This document shows, one piece after another, positions 26,947 through 38,680 of a stretch of DNA of 64,000 nucleotides. The stretch covers positions 813,501 through 877,500 of the forward strand of contig JACYXH010000026.1 in the NCBI GenBank assembly GCA_026745465.1, read 5' to 3'. Both the position numbers and the translations under genes were made by a program. This stretch comes from Lota lota (lineage: Eukaryota > Chordata > Actinopteri > Gadiformes > Lotidae). Position 1 is the first letter of the stretch, and each line of letters starts with the position of its first letter. Under the pieces are notes generated by a model, which was not told the origin of the DNA, searched no databases, and was given only the letters and a program-made list of their open reading frames with translations.

Positions 26947-29900
26947 TTTTTGCACTTCGGCAACCATTCGTTTTCTGTGGGTTATCGTGAAATCATCCGA
27001 TGAAAGCCAAACGATTTAAGAAATAAACTTTGTTTAGTAGTAATTAAAAAAATATGAAATCAAATGACACTTGACAAACTTTGGAACCTGTTTATTGATC
27101 CACTTTATTGACTTATTCACACATAATGCCTCTTTGACCCACTTCTTACACAGCACACTGTATATTAGCCTCAGTGGCAACGTTTGCAGCCTGTCTAAGA
27201 TCACTCAATTAATTTACTTAAAATTATCTTGTTTTTTTTTTAAGAGCAACTTTAAGGCTCTGCAAAATGTACATACGGGAAACCCTGATAGCACAGCAAA
27301 GCCAGATCTGTTTGTTCTGTGTCAGGTTGGAGCTGGAGAACCGCCTGGCAGAGCTGGAGCAGCAGAGGGCGCTGCAGGACACGGCTGGCCACGCCCACAG
27401 AGAGGAGTGGGAGGAGCGTCTCCGTGGCGCCCAGCTGGGGGAGGAGTCGGCTCGCAAGGAACTACAAAACCTCAGGTCTGGTCACGTTGATTTGTTTCAC
27501 GATGCTGTGGCTTTCACATCTAATTTGTTCGTCAAATTAATAATCTTAACATACGTATTTGTTAACATGTGTATTTTGAATCCACCAATGTTGGTGTTGA
27601 ATATATTAGAAAATAGGTAAACAATTTAAATGGTTATTATCCGTAACACAGGGTGAACAATTTGGAGAAACCAGCCAAAGTAAGCTAGATTTTGAAAGTA
27701 TCCAACCGAAAAAATCCCACCCCTCCCTTGAGGCCTCCCTCCAAAGCCACTCCCCCCAAAACACATGACTAGCTCGCTAGCTTTAGCAATAGGCCTGCCT
27801 CCGGTTATTAGTGATTGCTGTCGGGATGTAAAGACGATTTCAACAAATATGAAATAAAATGCTACTAAATTGAATTGCCCACCCTAGCTTTAATATTAGT
27901 ATTAATGAGTACTGGTATGCCCAATACAGAAACACAAACGTTTAGTTTCTAATTCAAGGTATTTAAATAAATATCAACTTCATTTTCTGTAAAAAAAATA
28001 AACGGCTTTTTTGTATGTTAGGTATGCCCATGTTTCCATCTGAGCCTTTTTCTATTGATGGTGTAACCCAAACACAATCTTGAGTGTATATGCTGTGTGC
28101 ATATGGACATTCGTACATTCAGTACAAGCATATTCTGTTTCTCTGCACTACATCCACAAACGGTATGTGTAGTAAGAAGCTGGGGTTCCTAGTGTCCGGA
28201 TCCGTAGCCCCGTTCTGCGTACGGTGTAGCGCCGTAGACTGATTGCTAGCTTGTTTCTGTTTCCCAGGACCAAGCTGCACCAGCAGTCCTCCCAGCTGGA
28301 GGAGCTGGAGAGGAGGAAGGAGGAGCTGGAGGACCTGAGACAGGTAAACACCCGCAGTGTTTAGTGTTCATGACCAGTCGGTAGGTCAGGTTTGGGTTAG
28401 GTTTTAGGATTTGGTTTTTACGGTTAGGGTTTCCTATTAGGGTTTGGTTTTTGATTCTAGGGTTAGGGTTTCCTAAGGGTTTGGTTTTAGGGTTAGGGTT
28501 TCCTATTAGGGTTTGGTTTTAGGGTTAGGGTTTCCTATTAGGGTTAGGTTTTAGGGTTAGGGTTTCTTATTAGGGTTTTGTTTTAGGGTTAGGGTTTCCT
28601 ATTATGGTTTTGTTTTAGGGTTAGGGTTTCCTATTAGGGTTTTGTTTTAGGGTTAGGGTTTCCTATTAGGGTTTTGTTTTAGGGTTAGGGTTTCCTATTA
28701 GGGTTAGGTTTTAGGGTTAGGGTTTCCTATTAGGGTTTTGTTTTAGGGTTAGGGTTTCCTATTAGGGTTTTGTTTTAGGGTTAGGGTTTCCTATTAGGGT
28801 TAGGTTTTTGATTCTAGGGTTCGGGCTTCTTAAGGGTTTGCTTTAAGGGTTAAGGGTTCCTATTAGGATTAGGGTTTAGGGTTAGGGTTTCCTAAGGGTT
28901 TGGTTTGGTTTTTGGTTCTAGGGTTAGGGTTTCCTATTAGGAAAAACACAAGCATGCTTGTACCAAAAACCAAACCCTAAAACCTAACCCTAATAGGAAA
29001 CCCTAACCCTTTAACCTAACCCGTAGGAAACCCTAGAACCAAAAAGCAAACCCTCAAACCTACCCCTAATAGGAAACCCTAATCCTAAAACCAAACTAAT
29101 TTGCTTCATGCTAACTATCTGCTAATGCTAAGGATCCATTTCCTTTGGGTGACTGTATTGAACCTCTCTCCCCCTCACCCTCCCCCACAGCAGAACCAGG
29201 AGCTGGGTGTGCGGCTGGGGACCCTGGCCCACACCGAGGGGGGGCTGCAGGACTCCAACCAGCGGCTCAAAGACGCCCAGGACCTCCTCCGAGAGGAGCT
29301 GAGGGCCGCCCGCGCCCAGGCTGAGAGGAGCCAACACGACGCCGAACGGTGTGTGTGTGTGGGGGGGGGGGGGGGGGGCATAGGTACATATAGAAGGCAA
29401 ATCTGACCGTTGCCACCGTGTATTAGGATGCATTGCAGGCGGCACACTGGAAACGGAGGCAAGAAAAGCGATCTTTATGGTACTGGTCAAGCGATGCACA
29501 TTAAATCCATGTAAGCATTGGTTTTTAAAACCTTTTGGACAGACGGCTACCAGATTAATGGCTATTCCGTCTTCTGTCTCAAAGTAATTTGGCTAATGAG
29601 GCCGCAGAAATCCTGAGGCAGCCGTTTGATTGGCTGTGAATTCGACGCCTCCCCGGTGATGTTGCTATAGTAACGGTATACTTGTGAGCACCCCCTTCAT
29701 TTTTTCCCTTGGCCGTTCGTCGGCTGCAACGTAAGTATGAAGACACTCTGTCCCTGCTCCGCCATAACACATCACAAGGTGTGAATGCCTATCAGACGCT
29801 GCAGTGGGACCCCAAGTGACGTGGCCACATCCTCTTCCTATGCCGTTGTGGTCGTCAATCCAGGCTACTGGAGGAGCGGCAGGTCCAGTGGCTGGAGGAG

Positions 29901-31194
29901 AAGCACGGCCTGCAGGAGAGCCAGGAGCTGCTGCAGCAGAAGTACAGCCAGGCCAAGGAGAGGCTGCACCGCGCCGCCACGGCCCAGAAGAAGGTAACGC
30001 ACGACGGCTCCTCTGAGCTTCTGCACTCGTCAACCAGGCTGTGTGTGTGCCTGTGCCTGTGTGTGTGCGTGTGTGTGCGCACGTGTGTGTGTGTGATCGC
30101 TGATCACCGTGTCCCCCTGTCGCGTCCAGAGGAAGACGCAGACGGAGAACAAGGAGAAGAGGCTGCACAATAAGATCCAGCTGTTGGAGGCCAAGATAGC
30201 GGGGCTGGAAGTGGAGAGCAGCACGGCCAAGAGGTGAGACCAGCTAGGACACACGGGGGGGGGGGGGGGTACTAGAACACACCACATTCTAGAACACACA
30301 CCGGAACCTAGGATCTAGAACGCCAGCCAAAAGTCGAGAACACACGCGTCTGGATTCTACGCTGTTGTGAGTCTTAGATTGTGTTCTGGTGTGTCGTCGC
30401 TAGAACGCACACATACACACCAGCCCAGAATGTGGAACACACACGTTCATGCTCTACTGATCACCAGCCGCTTGAAACGAGGAGTAAGCGCGACCCCCCC
30501 CCCCCCCCCTCTCCCCAGGCGTCCCTCCCACTCCGAGGAACAGGCCAATCTCAACAGGCGGCTCAAGGAACTCCAGCGACGACACAGCGAGTTCCGCCAT
30601 CTCCTATTGGGCCACCAGGGTCCCACTGGCACAGGCCCCGCCTTCCTTCCCTCCCCGCTCTTCCCCCCACACTCAGGACACGGGGGGCCCTCGTCCCAGA
30701 TCACGGTACCGACATTTTCTTCAACTCTACGAAAACTTTGTTATTGTCTTGACTTGAAATTACATTACACCAGTTTTCCATCATCTTGTTTGGTAAGGGG
30801 CACCAAATGGAAATCGCCCTGGCAGTAATCGTTCACCGTTCAAGCGATCGTTCAAACGTTAACCTGAAAATCTTTAGTTCAATTTGTAAGGTGTTGAGTA
30901 AATCGAGTAGTTTTGAAACTTTGTGTTCTTGTCTGCCTACATAAAGCAATTCATCCAGTAGGGGGCAGTAGAACCCTAGATATGAGGGACGCTGGCTCCC
31001 GTCAGAAGATGACAGTAGGTACCCGTCTCCCAGTATCCAACGTGTTGTTGTGTCTCCCCCAGGAGGAGCAGCACCAGCGGGAGGTGGTCCTGCTCCACCG
31101 CCGGCTGGAGGACCTGGAGAGCGTCCAGCAGCACCAGATGGAGGAGCTGGGACCGCCCCCACAGAGGGACCAGGACATCTCCGGACAGTCCTGA
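21717..31194 (+). CDS. cep83: CEP83 (CCDC41), centriolar distal appendage coiled-coil protein, 15 coding exons
   Basis: Coding exons seen: 21717-21913, 22473-22623, 23398-23490, 23718-23849, 24130-24381, 24773-24904, 25804-25918, 26711-26855, 27326-27475, 28268-28343, 29191-29348, 29864-29993, 30130-30233, 30519-30705 and 31063-31194 (TGA). All have AG/GT borders and compatible phases, giving about 717 aa against about 701 in human. Recognisable blocks are [17 protein letters not shown] (near residue 40), [28 protein letters not shown] [14 protein letters not shown], and the C-terminal EEQHQREV. Apart from a Pro/Gly-rich N terminus and a Pro-rich stretch before the last exon, the chain is continuous heptad coiled coil. 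Known role: CEP83 sits at the base of distal appendages of the mother centriole, recruits the other appendage proteins and permits membrane docking in ciliogenesis. The start at 21717 follows a splice acceptor (AG at 21708-21709), so a non-coding first exon must lie upstream; I could not place it. Introns hold several minisatellites. Confidence 0.95.
22636..22842. repeat. 15-base minisatellite at a CEP83 splice donor
   Basis: Unit 'gagcaccaccctcac' and variants, about 14 copies, starting only 13 bases after the donor of CEP83 exon 2. It has no stop in the exon's frame for over 200 bases (Thr/Ser/Leu repeats), so retention would extend the protein before termination. Confidence 0.95.
24398..24765. 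repeat. Degenerate TGATTGGCT-rich array in a CEP83 intron
   Basis: About ten copies of 'tgattggct' within units such as 'gattggctagtgactgat'. It fills the whole intron between the exons ending at 24381 and starting at 24773. Confidence 0.85.
25585..25790. repeat. 20-base minisatellite with a splice-site-like unit
   Basis: Unit 'gtgtgtccgcatcgtctcag', about 10 copies, 14 bases upstream of the exon starting at 25804. Each unit border reads cag/gtg. Confidence 0.95.
25930..26505. repeat. (CA)n-rich region with CG steps
   Basis: About 570 bases of CA broken by 'cacgcacgcgctcacacaga' phrases, starting 11 bases after a CEP83 donor. Confidence 0.95.
26861..26944. repeat. (AC)n microsatellite at a CEP83 donor
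   Basis: Begins 6 bases after the donor of the exon ending at 26855. A short (AATC)n at 26661-26692 lies before the same exon. Confidence 0.97.
28385..29098. repeat. Telomere-like TTAGGG-bearing minisatellite with strand switch
   Basis: Units of about 32 bases, 'gggttagggtttcctattag' plus 'ggttttgtttta', about 17 copies to 28945. After a short spacer the same unit continues inverted (cctaataggaaaccctaacc) to 29098. The array lies in the CEP83 intron between the exons ending at 28343 and starting at 29191. Confidence 0.93.
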
Positions 31195-31600
31195 CCTCTG
31201 ACCCCCAACACTGTGGCCTGACCTCTAGACCCCTCTGAACTTTCCCCCTTTGAGTCTCGACCTCACCGCCTAGCGCTGAATCCCCCTGACCACTCCCCTT
31301 TGACCTCTCACCTCCGCACCCACAGTCTCCTAACCTTGTGACCTCTCTGAACCCCCATATTCACCCCAATAACAGAGACTATAACCAGTATCAGTAGCAT
31401 TCTGAACCCCCAAATCGACCCCAATGTACAGAGACTCGTACCAGTATAAGTAGCACTGGCATCAAGAGTAATAGCAATAGATTATTAATTGATTATTCTG
31501 GTTCAGTTGAATCCATGAGCTCAGTGTTATTGTAAATAACTTATTTTAATAAAAATTAAATAAATTAATAATAAATTAAAAAGACTATTTGATTATACAT
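31195..31600 (+). other. cep83: CEP83 3' untranslated region with AATAAA signals
   Basis: The CEP83 stop is followed by about 350 bases without coding character, then an AT-rich stretch with several overlapping AATAAA hexamers around 31548-31575. The cleavage site is inferred, not seen. A loosely repeated phrase about 'gaacccccatattcaccccaat' occurs twice near 31350 and 31407. Confidence 0.5.
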
Positions 31601-31962
31601 CCAAACTGAGAAAATGATTCTTAATCTTTATATTGTGGTGTGGGATAATAACTATTATTCTTCTCTGATGATGGCCAACCAGACAAACACACTCAGGTGC
31701 TATCGTTGCATTAATTTAGGTGAGATGTTTACAGTGACTCTGAGCTAAGGCCACAACTGTACGCTCTTATTGCACACCAACTTTATACTTGACTTATTTG
31801 CTAGGTTGTTGAAAAAAATTGCGTTTGAGCCCGAATTAAAAGAAAATAACAGCTTTGACCACGTGTGAAGTACATTTAAGGGCCTGATTATGTGTCTTCT
31901 CCAATAAGATGAGGAAATGGGTTGCGCAGTCACTTTTATCTGGCGTGGGTGGTTTACCATTG

Positions 31963-31996
<34 letters not shown>

Positions 31997-32058
31997 CGGG
32001 TCTGATTTTATATTTGACGTTATATTCACACAGTGACTGTTTGAAAAACAACCACCTA

Positions 32059-32400
32059 GACCAGAGGTCGGCAACTTGAACACTCAAAGAGCCATTTGGA
32101 CCCGTTTCCCACAGAAAAGAAAACACCGGGAGCCACAGAACCCTTTTGACGTCTAAAATGAAGACATCCCTGCATATTTATTTTTTTACCTTTACGCTAT
32201 GTATACAAGACTATGGTGTGTTGCATTTATGAAATCAATGAACTGCTACAGAGAAAACTAAATTGTATTTCTGCATTCAACAGAAACATTTTGAACTCCG
32301 GAAATAAAAAGACGCTGCGTTGAAGGTTACTTTCAAATAAAAAGGTATGTATATTTGAGTCCTCCTCGTATTTAGGAAATCAAAAGCCGAACTTAAATGT
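32059..32400. mobile_element. Non-autonomous hAT-like repeat
   Basis: The start 'ccagaggtcggcaacttgaa' plus 'caaagagccatttggaccc' and 'gggagccacagaaccctttt' are hallmarks of a very common vertebrate hAT-derived repeat. No transposase is coded. It separates the CEP83 3' region from the inverted PLXNC1 exon 1 copy and ends near that copy. Call made from memory of the family; boundaries are approximate. Confidence 0.6.
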
Positions 32401-32448
32401 CCACCTGCAGCAAACCAAAAACGCCGTCCGACCCCCCTGTATTTAGTT

Positions 32449-33788
32449 GGACCTCGGTGAGCATGCCTTTCCGCACCATGGGGCTCGCGTGGCTGCCGCT
32501 TCTAGTCGCCCTCGGTGGGTTCCGGTGGGCCCGCGCTCTGCAGGAGGCCGACGTGTTCACCTCCCGTGAAGGAGATATCCGCGATTTCGCCGTCGCCGCG
32601 CGCTGGGTGTACGTCGTCACCGGAGACCACCTGTACCAGCTCAACCTCAGCCTGGGGTTGCTTCACAGCCTTCCTCAAAGAGGGGCATACAAACAAAGGG
32701 GGGCACGTGGAACGCAACATTCAGCGTGAATACCTTGGCGCAAATTGTTGACAGCAACCTGTTATTCACCTGCGGTAAACTGCTCTGCGGCTTCTGTGAG
32801 ATGCTGGATTTGGCGAACATAACTAGGATACTAAAGGGGGAGGATTTTGATCTTAGTCCTGTCGTCCCAGAAGGCGCGTCCGTGGGATTTTCGGTTGTCA
32901 TGAAAGCAGAGTCTTACATTGTATCTGCTGCTGAAGAGTCCAAAGAAAACTACGACCAAGGTTGTCCAGACATTCCTAAAAGATCGCGAATTCGTCTTCA
33001 TAACACAAATGACACCGTTTGGACTACTGTGGTCGTACTTAGACAGTAGGGGGTCCCCCGAAACCGTTGCCCGTCATCCAGGTGTCCAGTTTGTGGACGG
33101 CTTTCAAATCAAATCGACTATCTTTATTTTTTCCAACGTAAAAGGCGAAGACAACGCTCCTAAAGTTCGTCTACTTTGGTTTGAGACCAAAGAGAGTAAA
33201 ACGAACACGTTAAAGTCCCTGCGAGGCGCGACACTCGACTGCTGCAAAGGTGGCGAAGCGCGCCAGAGACTCGTTTCTTCTTCGGTGATTCCCGGGGACC
33301 AAGCGGTCCTCTGGGCAGGGATATTTACCGGCCATGACACCACTAACACGGAGCTCGCCATATTTGATATCAGTCCGCCAACTGATGCACCGAGCTACAA
33401 GGACCCACACTTCAGCTACTCAGGAGAACCGTCGACGGGGAAGGTGATCCGCTGCGTTCGGTCGTGTAGTCCTACAAGCAGCTAACTTAACCTGCCATAG
33501 AAGACAAAGCTAAATAGATTTACATAAAGGTCTAAAACAACCTTCATTATACGAGGGATAAGGGCCAGTGGTTCACTTTATATGGGCCACATTAATAAAT
33601 GAGTGTAGGCAATTTAAGACAATTCTACCTAAACCGAACCAAGGAGTTGTGTTGCCTTAACCTAACCAAGTAGTTGTGTCGTCTTAACCTAACCAAGTAG
33701 TTGTGTCGTCTAAACCTAACCAAGTAGTTGTGTTGTCTAAACCTTACCAAGTAGTTGTGTTGTCTAGTGCATTACAAGTATATAAAAT
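32449..33788 (+). repeat. Left arm of a 1.35-kb inverted repeat
   Basis: From 'tggacctcggtgagcatgcc' to 'ctagtgcattacaagtatat' this region pairs in inverse orientation with 50622-49270. It includes the broken PLXNC1 exon 1 copy, its donor and a 26-base minisatellite (cctaaccaagtagttgtgtc) at about 33650-33785. Confidence 0.9.
32463..33443 (+). pseudogene. plxnc1: Inverted, frameshifted copy of PLXNC1 exon 1
   Basis: This region is nearly identical to PLXNC1 exon 1 (50604-49582, minus strand) but lies on the plus strand. It starts with the same signal peptide and keeps the GT donor after 33443. Differences visible by eye: a net loss of about 43 bases near 32690, where the intact copy has an extra stretch ending in [10 protein letters not shown]; a 3-base in-frame gain (QGCPDIPK against QGCDIPK); and a 2-base loss near 33010 that shifts the frame. 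Total length is 981 against 1023 bases. The two frame breaks make it a pseudogene unless they are assembly errors. No exon 2 follows on this strand. Homology extends beyond the exon on both sides (see the inverted repeat entry). Confidence 0.88.
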
Positions 33789-33889
33789 TTTCTGCGTGTG
33801 GTTGAATGCGCGTGTTGGCCAGGAAGCGGAAATGCACCACACGGCCAATCAAAACACACCCTACATATAGTGAGTATTACGTTTTTATT

Positions 33890-34330
33890 AAAATAAAATT
33901 ACTGGCATTTTTATTGAGTTTCCACAAAGTTTTATACAGCAACAACATCATGAAAATAAGGTAAAATACAAAAAAATAACAATAGGTATGTGAATTCCTA
34001 ATAATACAAAATGATAAAAACAGTAAAGAAAATAATAGTTATACATGAACAGGTCAGAGTTGAACTGCATTGAAATATTCCCTAAGATTTGGTAGGGCCA
34101 TTCCCAGCCATGGTAGGATATTCATTTTAACAGTTTGAATTCTGGCACTGAAATCCAAAGTTGACCACCTTTCGACATCTTTATAGATGTTTTCATCTAT
34201 TTTGTTATAATTGGCTTCAAACATGTTGGAAAATGTTTTGGTTACAGTTACACCAAGATACTTCATTGTTTTAGAATTTCATTTCAGGTTTTAGGCGTCC
34301 CTGATTTGTTGGGATGGGGAGTAATTAAAT
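33890..34330 (-). mobile_element. L1-type LINE fragment (reverse transcriptase 3' part)
   Basis: The minus strand reads [16 protein letters not shown]...[16 protein letters not shown]...[13 protein letters not shown] in 34266-34054. This matches the region just after the reverse transcriptase core of fish L1 elements, where KYLG, a KRW-like motif and VKMNILP are conserved. It is a short 5'-truncated or eroded piece, with stops on both sides. The surrounding AT-rich sequence up to about 34330 probably belongs to the same insertion; its exact ends are not clear. Confidence 0.75.
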
Positions 34331-35499
34331 GAAAGAATTTGGGTTTTTGTTATTCAATTTACACCCTGAGTGGTGTCCATATGTCTCCAGTAGGTGCATT
34401 AGGTTTGGGAAACATTTGTCTGGTTGTTTAAGGAAAATAAATTCCCCCTATATTGAACATCCAAATAATTCATTAAGTATTGCCACATGTAACATATGTA
34501 CATCAAGGACTCAGAAAAGTACCAAAACACAAAGTGACTAATATAATGCAATGTTTTACAGACTATGTGGATGCTGAGCCTGGTCTTTGAAGATCCCCAT
34601 CCCCGCCGACCTGTCCTCCCAGTATGAGGGATCCCCAAAGGAGGAAGTTGTTGCCCGCCATGTCTCCCGCTTCAGTCAAGGGGCGGCAGGAGCCCCACAC
34701 ACTGTTCAGCTGGATCAGGAAACTCCTGGCACAACACACACGGGATGACAACCTTGATATTCCGTCCCAAGTAGTCCCAGCTCCAGCTGACAAAGCTGCG
34801 AGAGGAGAGATGCCTGTAACCCCTGTATGGAGAGGATCTATTACCAATCCAGTTGAAAACTCATTGCTCTGGATATACAAGGATGCTTCTGTAGTTTTTG
34901 TACAATTGCAACAAAAAAAATACTTCGTGTCTTCGTGAGTCCTGTGATATAATGAAACCTTACTGTTCCGATTTTATTTTAGACTTATCTAATTTCATGT
35001 AATAAAAACATACTCTTGTTGTGTCCTACGCCTCAACGGTACATAGTCTGCTCTAAGGACATTGTTTATGCTCCGCAGGGTATACGGATTCAAGCAGTTA
35101 GGCTCTAGGCCTGGATGGTGTAGCATGCATGTAGGGGGACTGGAAGCTGCTTCGTTCGTCTTACAACCTAATAAGAAAAATAAGTTCCTGAGGCAACATC
35201 ACTGCATGTGGCATATTATTGATCCAGGAAGCAACACGTATAACACCATTGTATTTTAAATACATGTTGCTTCCTGCATCACTGCATAGGGCTTATTATT
35301 ATTATTAATAGCTACAACATAACCACATACGTCCTGCTCCGCTCTTGGTTGCAACAGTGTTTCGGGTCGATCCGATAGTTCGGCCTGAATTTGAGATTCT
35401 GTATCTGACTCGGGCTCGAACAGGTACGGCTAAACCGGAGCCATTCATACCTGCAGCAATGTTTACAGCGATGGGGGGGGGGGGGGGGGGGGGGGGGGG

Positions 35500-35745
35500 G
35501 TGAGATTGCCGACACATGCGCAAAACGTTTGACCAATGTCACAACAGAGTGGCCCAGCTGACCAATCACAGCAGACTGGGCTACTCGACAGGACTCAAAA
35601 CAGCGTTTTTTAAAGAGGCTGAAAGCGGTTTTGCAGAAATTAACAGTGTGATAATAGTATTTTTAACATCAAGGCATGTAAACCTATTCTAGTAGCACCC
35701 CCAAATGAAATTATTAACCCCAAAAATGCATAATGTGGGCCCTTT
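35500..35745. mobile_element. Abundant teleost TTAA-type interspersed repeat
   Basis: Read on the minus strand it begins ttaaagggcccacattatgc, continues with a 'tttgggggtgctactagaa' phrase and 'gattggtcagctgggcc'. I recognise this as a repeat found in very many fish genomes. No coding capacity. It lies just below the last ectodomain-side PLXNC1 exon (35858). Confidence 0.6.
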
Positions 35746-35857
35746 AATGTAGACAGGCCTGGTTCCTGGAGGACCTGGGATCACAACAGGCCCTGGGTCA
35801 TCCCTTCACGACACCATTATAAAAGGCTCACCATCCAGCATCCCTACTGGGGCTCAC

Positions 35858-35972
35858 CTTGGTGGATATCGCTCCTGATGTCCATCTCCAGGTTTCCAGG
35901 TCTCTTGGTCATCAGAGCCGTGAGCCTCTTCTGTCGGTAGTAGTAGTAGATACACCCCCCCGCTGTAAGAAC

Positions 35973-36003
<31 letters not shown>

Positions 36004-38587
36004 AGAGACACACACAATCACAACCACACGCACGCACACAACCACACACACACATTTATCTAATAATGTCTTTTTTTACATGTTTGCCCCCCCGAGACCC
36101 CCTTATTTCGCACACTGGGTTGGATAAGGAAAGGTAAGACAAGGTTAGATAAGGAAAGGTTTAGGTAAGACACGGTTAGATAAGGAAAGGTAAGACGGTT
36201 AGATAAGGAAAGGTTTGGGTAAGACAAAGGAAAGGTTTGGGTAAGACAAGGTTAGATAAGGAAAGGTAAGACAAGGTTAGATAAGGAAAGGTTTAGGTAA
36301 GACACGGTTAGATAAGGAAAGGTAAGACACGGTTAGATAAGGAAAGGTTTGGGTAAGACAAGGTTAGATAAGGAAAGGTAAGACAAGGTTAGATAAGGAA
36401 AGGTTTAGGTAAGACACGGTTAGATAAGGAAAGGTTTGGGTAAGACAAGGTTGGCACAGACTAGGCGATTTTCTAATTCAGAAAGCGTGGTAGCCAAGGC
36501 GTTGCTACAACTGTGTTCTCAGCCGTTTCTAACACGTTTCTAGTGTTAAATCACTGCGGCCCCGATCAGGTTCTGAGATTAAATCCAATCCCAACATTCC
36601 CAACACCACAGGGTAATTTGGCCACATTTTATTTTTTAGAACCATCCAAAATGCGGGGCTTTGCTGACCAGAGTTGAAAGGGGGAAATCGGGCACAAAAT
36701 CAGGATTATTATCCTGTAGTGTGTACCCAGCATAATGTAAAGGCCTTTCTTACCAACCACAATCACGACGATTAATCGAAGTAAGAACTGCACCGTGAAG
36801 GACCAGGGGGGCTCCAGGAGGACAGTCTTGTCTCCATACATTATCTGAAAATAAGGCACAGCAAGACATTGATTGGTCAAGTGGTTAGTCGGTTCATTTG
36901 TTAATTGTGTAATTGTTCAATTGACTTGATTAATTGATTATTCCTTGATAAACCAAATATAGTGACAGTTCCATAAACCAAAACATGGTAGCATAAAAAA
37001 CCAGCTTTTTAGCTGCTAATAAAGCGGTTAGTAACATGCACATTTGATGGTCAGATTTTCTGTGAGTGATGTTGCAGTCCCCTGCCCACTAGGCAACTTC
37101 AAACTGGTCTTGACGATCAGTCTTGCCTTGCTGTCGGGTCGGTGGTCCACGCTAGGCGTTTTTCCGTGCCTTCTCTGAAAACTCGCCAAATCTCACAGGA
37201 GCACGTCTGCTCAAGTAGACGGGAAGATGTATCTTTGTATAATAGCTACTGGATTTATCAACACCTATCTAATGAATGGCCCGTATCCGGGCAAAGACTT
37301 AAATGTTTTAAGGCATTTAAACACATGAGAAAGCATGGCATGTCACATGAGGGGTTTGTCAGAAAGATTCGATTCTCAACTCTGCTGAACGCCACCTGCG
37401 TTCAGCAGAGGGCAATGTTCACGTAGTATTTTGGGGAGAATGGCTAACCCACTTATTTCAGTAACAGTGATCAAATGGCATAGATTACTATGATGACCAT
37501 CACATAAGACGAATGACCACATCTAAAACAAAAACAAAAAGTGGTTTTGGGTTCACTGGCTCTTTAAGGGATCAATATAGAAGGGGAAAAAAAAAATCGA
37601 TGATACACGCGGTGTGAAAAGAAAGTTTGGGACGCAGCCTTGACGTGGCTGTGATGTGCTTTACCTTCACCGCTGTTATCTCTGCATCAGATGAGCTCTG
37701 AAAGACGCAGGTGATGAAGTGGGATCCTTTGCCGTGGTTGATTTTGCTGATGACACAACTGCGCTCCTCGCCGGCCTGGACGGCCCGTACCTGAAGATCT
37801 ACCGCAGCCATCTTTAGCTTATCGGCCCTTTTCTGAACATCACAACAAAGGCCCCCGTTGGGGACGTTTACTTTACAAACATGGTCAATCAGCTTGTATC
37901 AGTCATTGGGTAATACTCGTGTGTATGTGTACACACACGAGCGCATGCATCACACACACACTCCTGGGCATGAGCCCCCATGGCTGCATGCAGGTGCATG
38001 CGTTTGAAAGGGTGCAAGTCCCTCCCTCCCCCACCCCAGGGCATGAGCCCCCATGGCTGCATGCAGGTGCATGCGTTTGAAAGGGTGCAGGTCCCTCCCT
38101 CCCTCCCCCACCCCAGGGCATGAGCCCCCATGGCTGCATGCAGGTGCATGCGTTTGAAAGGGTGCAGGTCCCTCCCTCCCTCCCCCACCCCAGGGCATGA
38201 GCCCCCATGGCTGCATGCGTTTGAAAGGGTGCAGGTCGCTACTGACCTCTATGGTGAGCAGCAGGTGGTGCGGGGCAGGTGTGGAGTAGAAGGCGGTGAA
38301 CTGGGGGTCTGGCAGGTAGCGGATGGCGGTGGGGCAGGCCAGCGTGTGATTGGCTACCCTCAGGGTCACGTGGCTGCTGAAGGGGCCCCGCTCTGTCGCC
38401 AGGCTCTCGTACCGCAGGGACTGTCGGGACGATAGAGACATGGAGCATATGAAATATCCAGCCTGTGAGTGTGTATTTGGTGTGGTGTGTGTAGAATCTT
38501 TAATGTTCCGTTTTCATTGTATTAGTTTATCTTTATATTAGTTAACAAAATTAAAAATATATTAATTACATTTTCAATGTGTCTTGA

Positions 38588-38680
<93 letters not shown>

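Noticed and set aside
34563..34938. Two overlapping frames near 34.6-34.9 kb as the missing PLXNC1 cytoplasmic exon
   Set aside because: Neither strand resembles the plexin juxtamembrane or GAP region; no family recognised.
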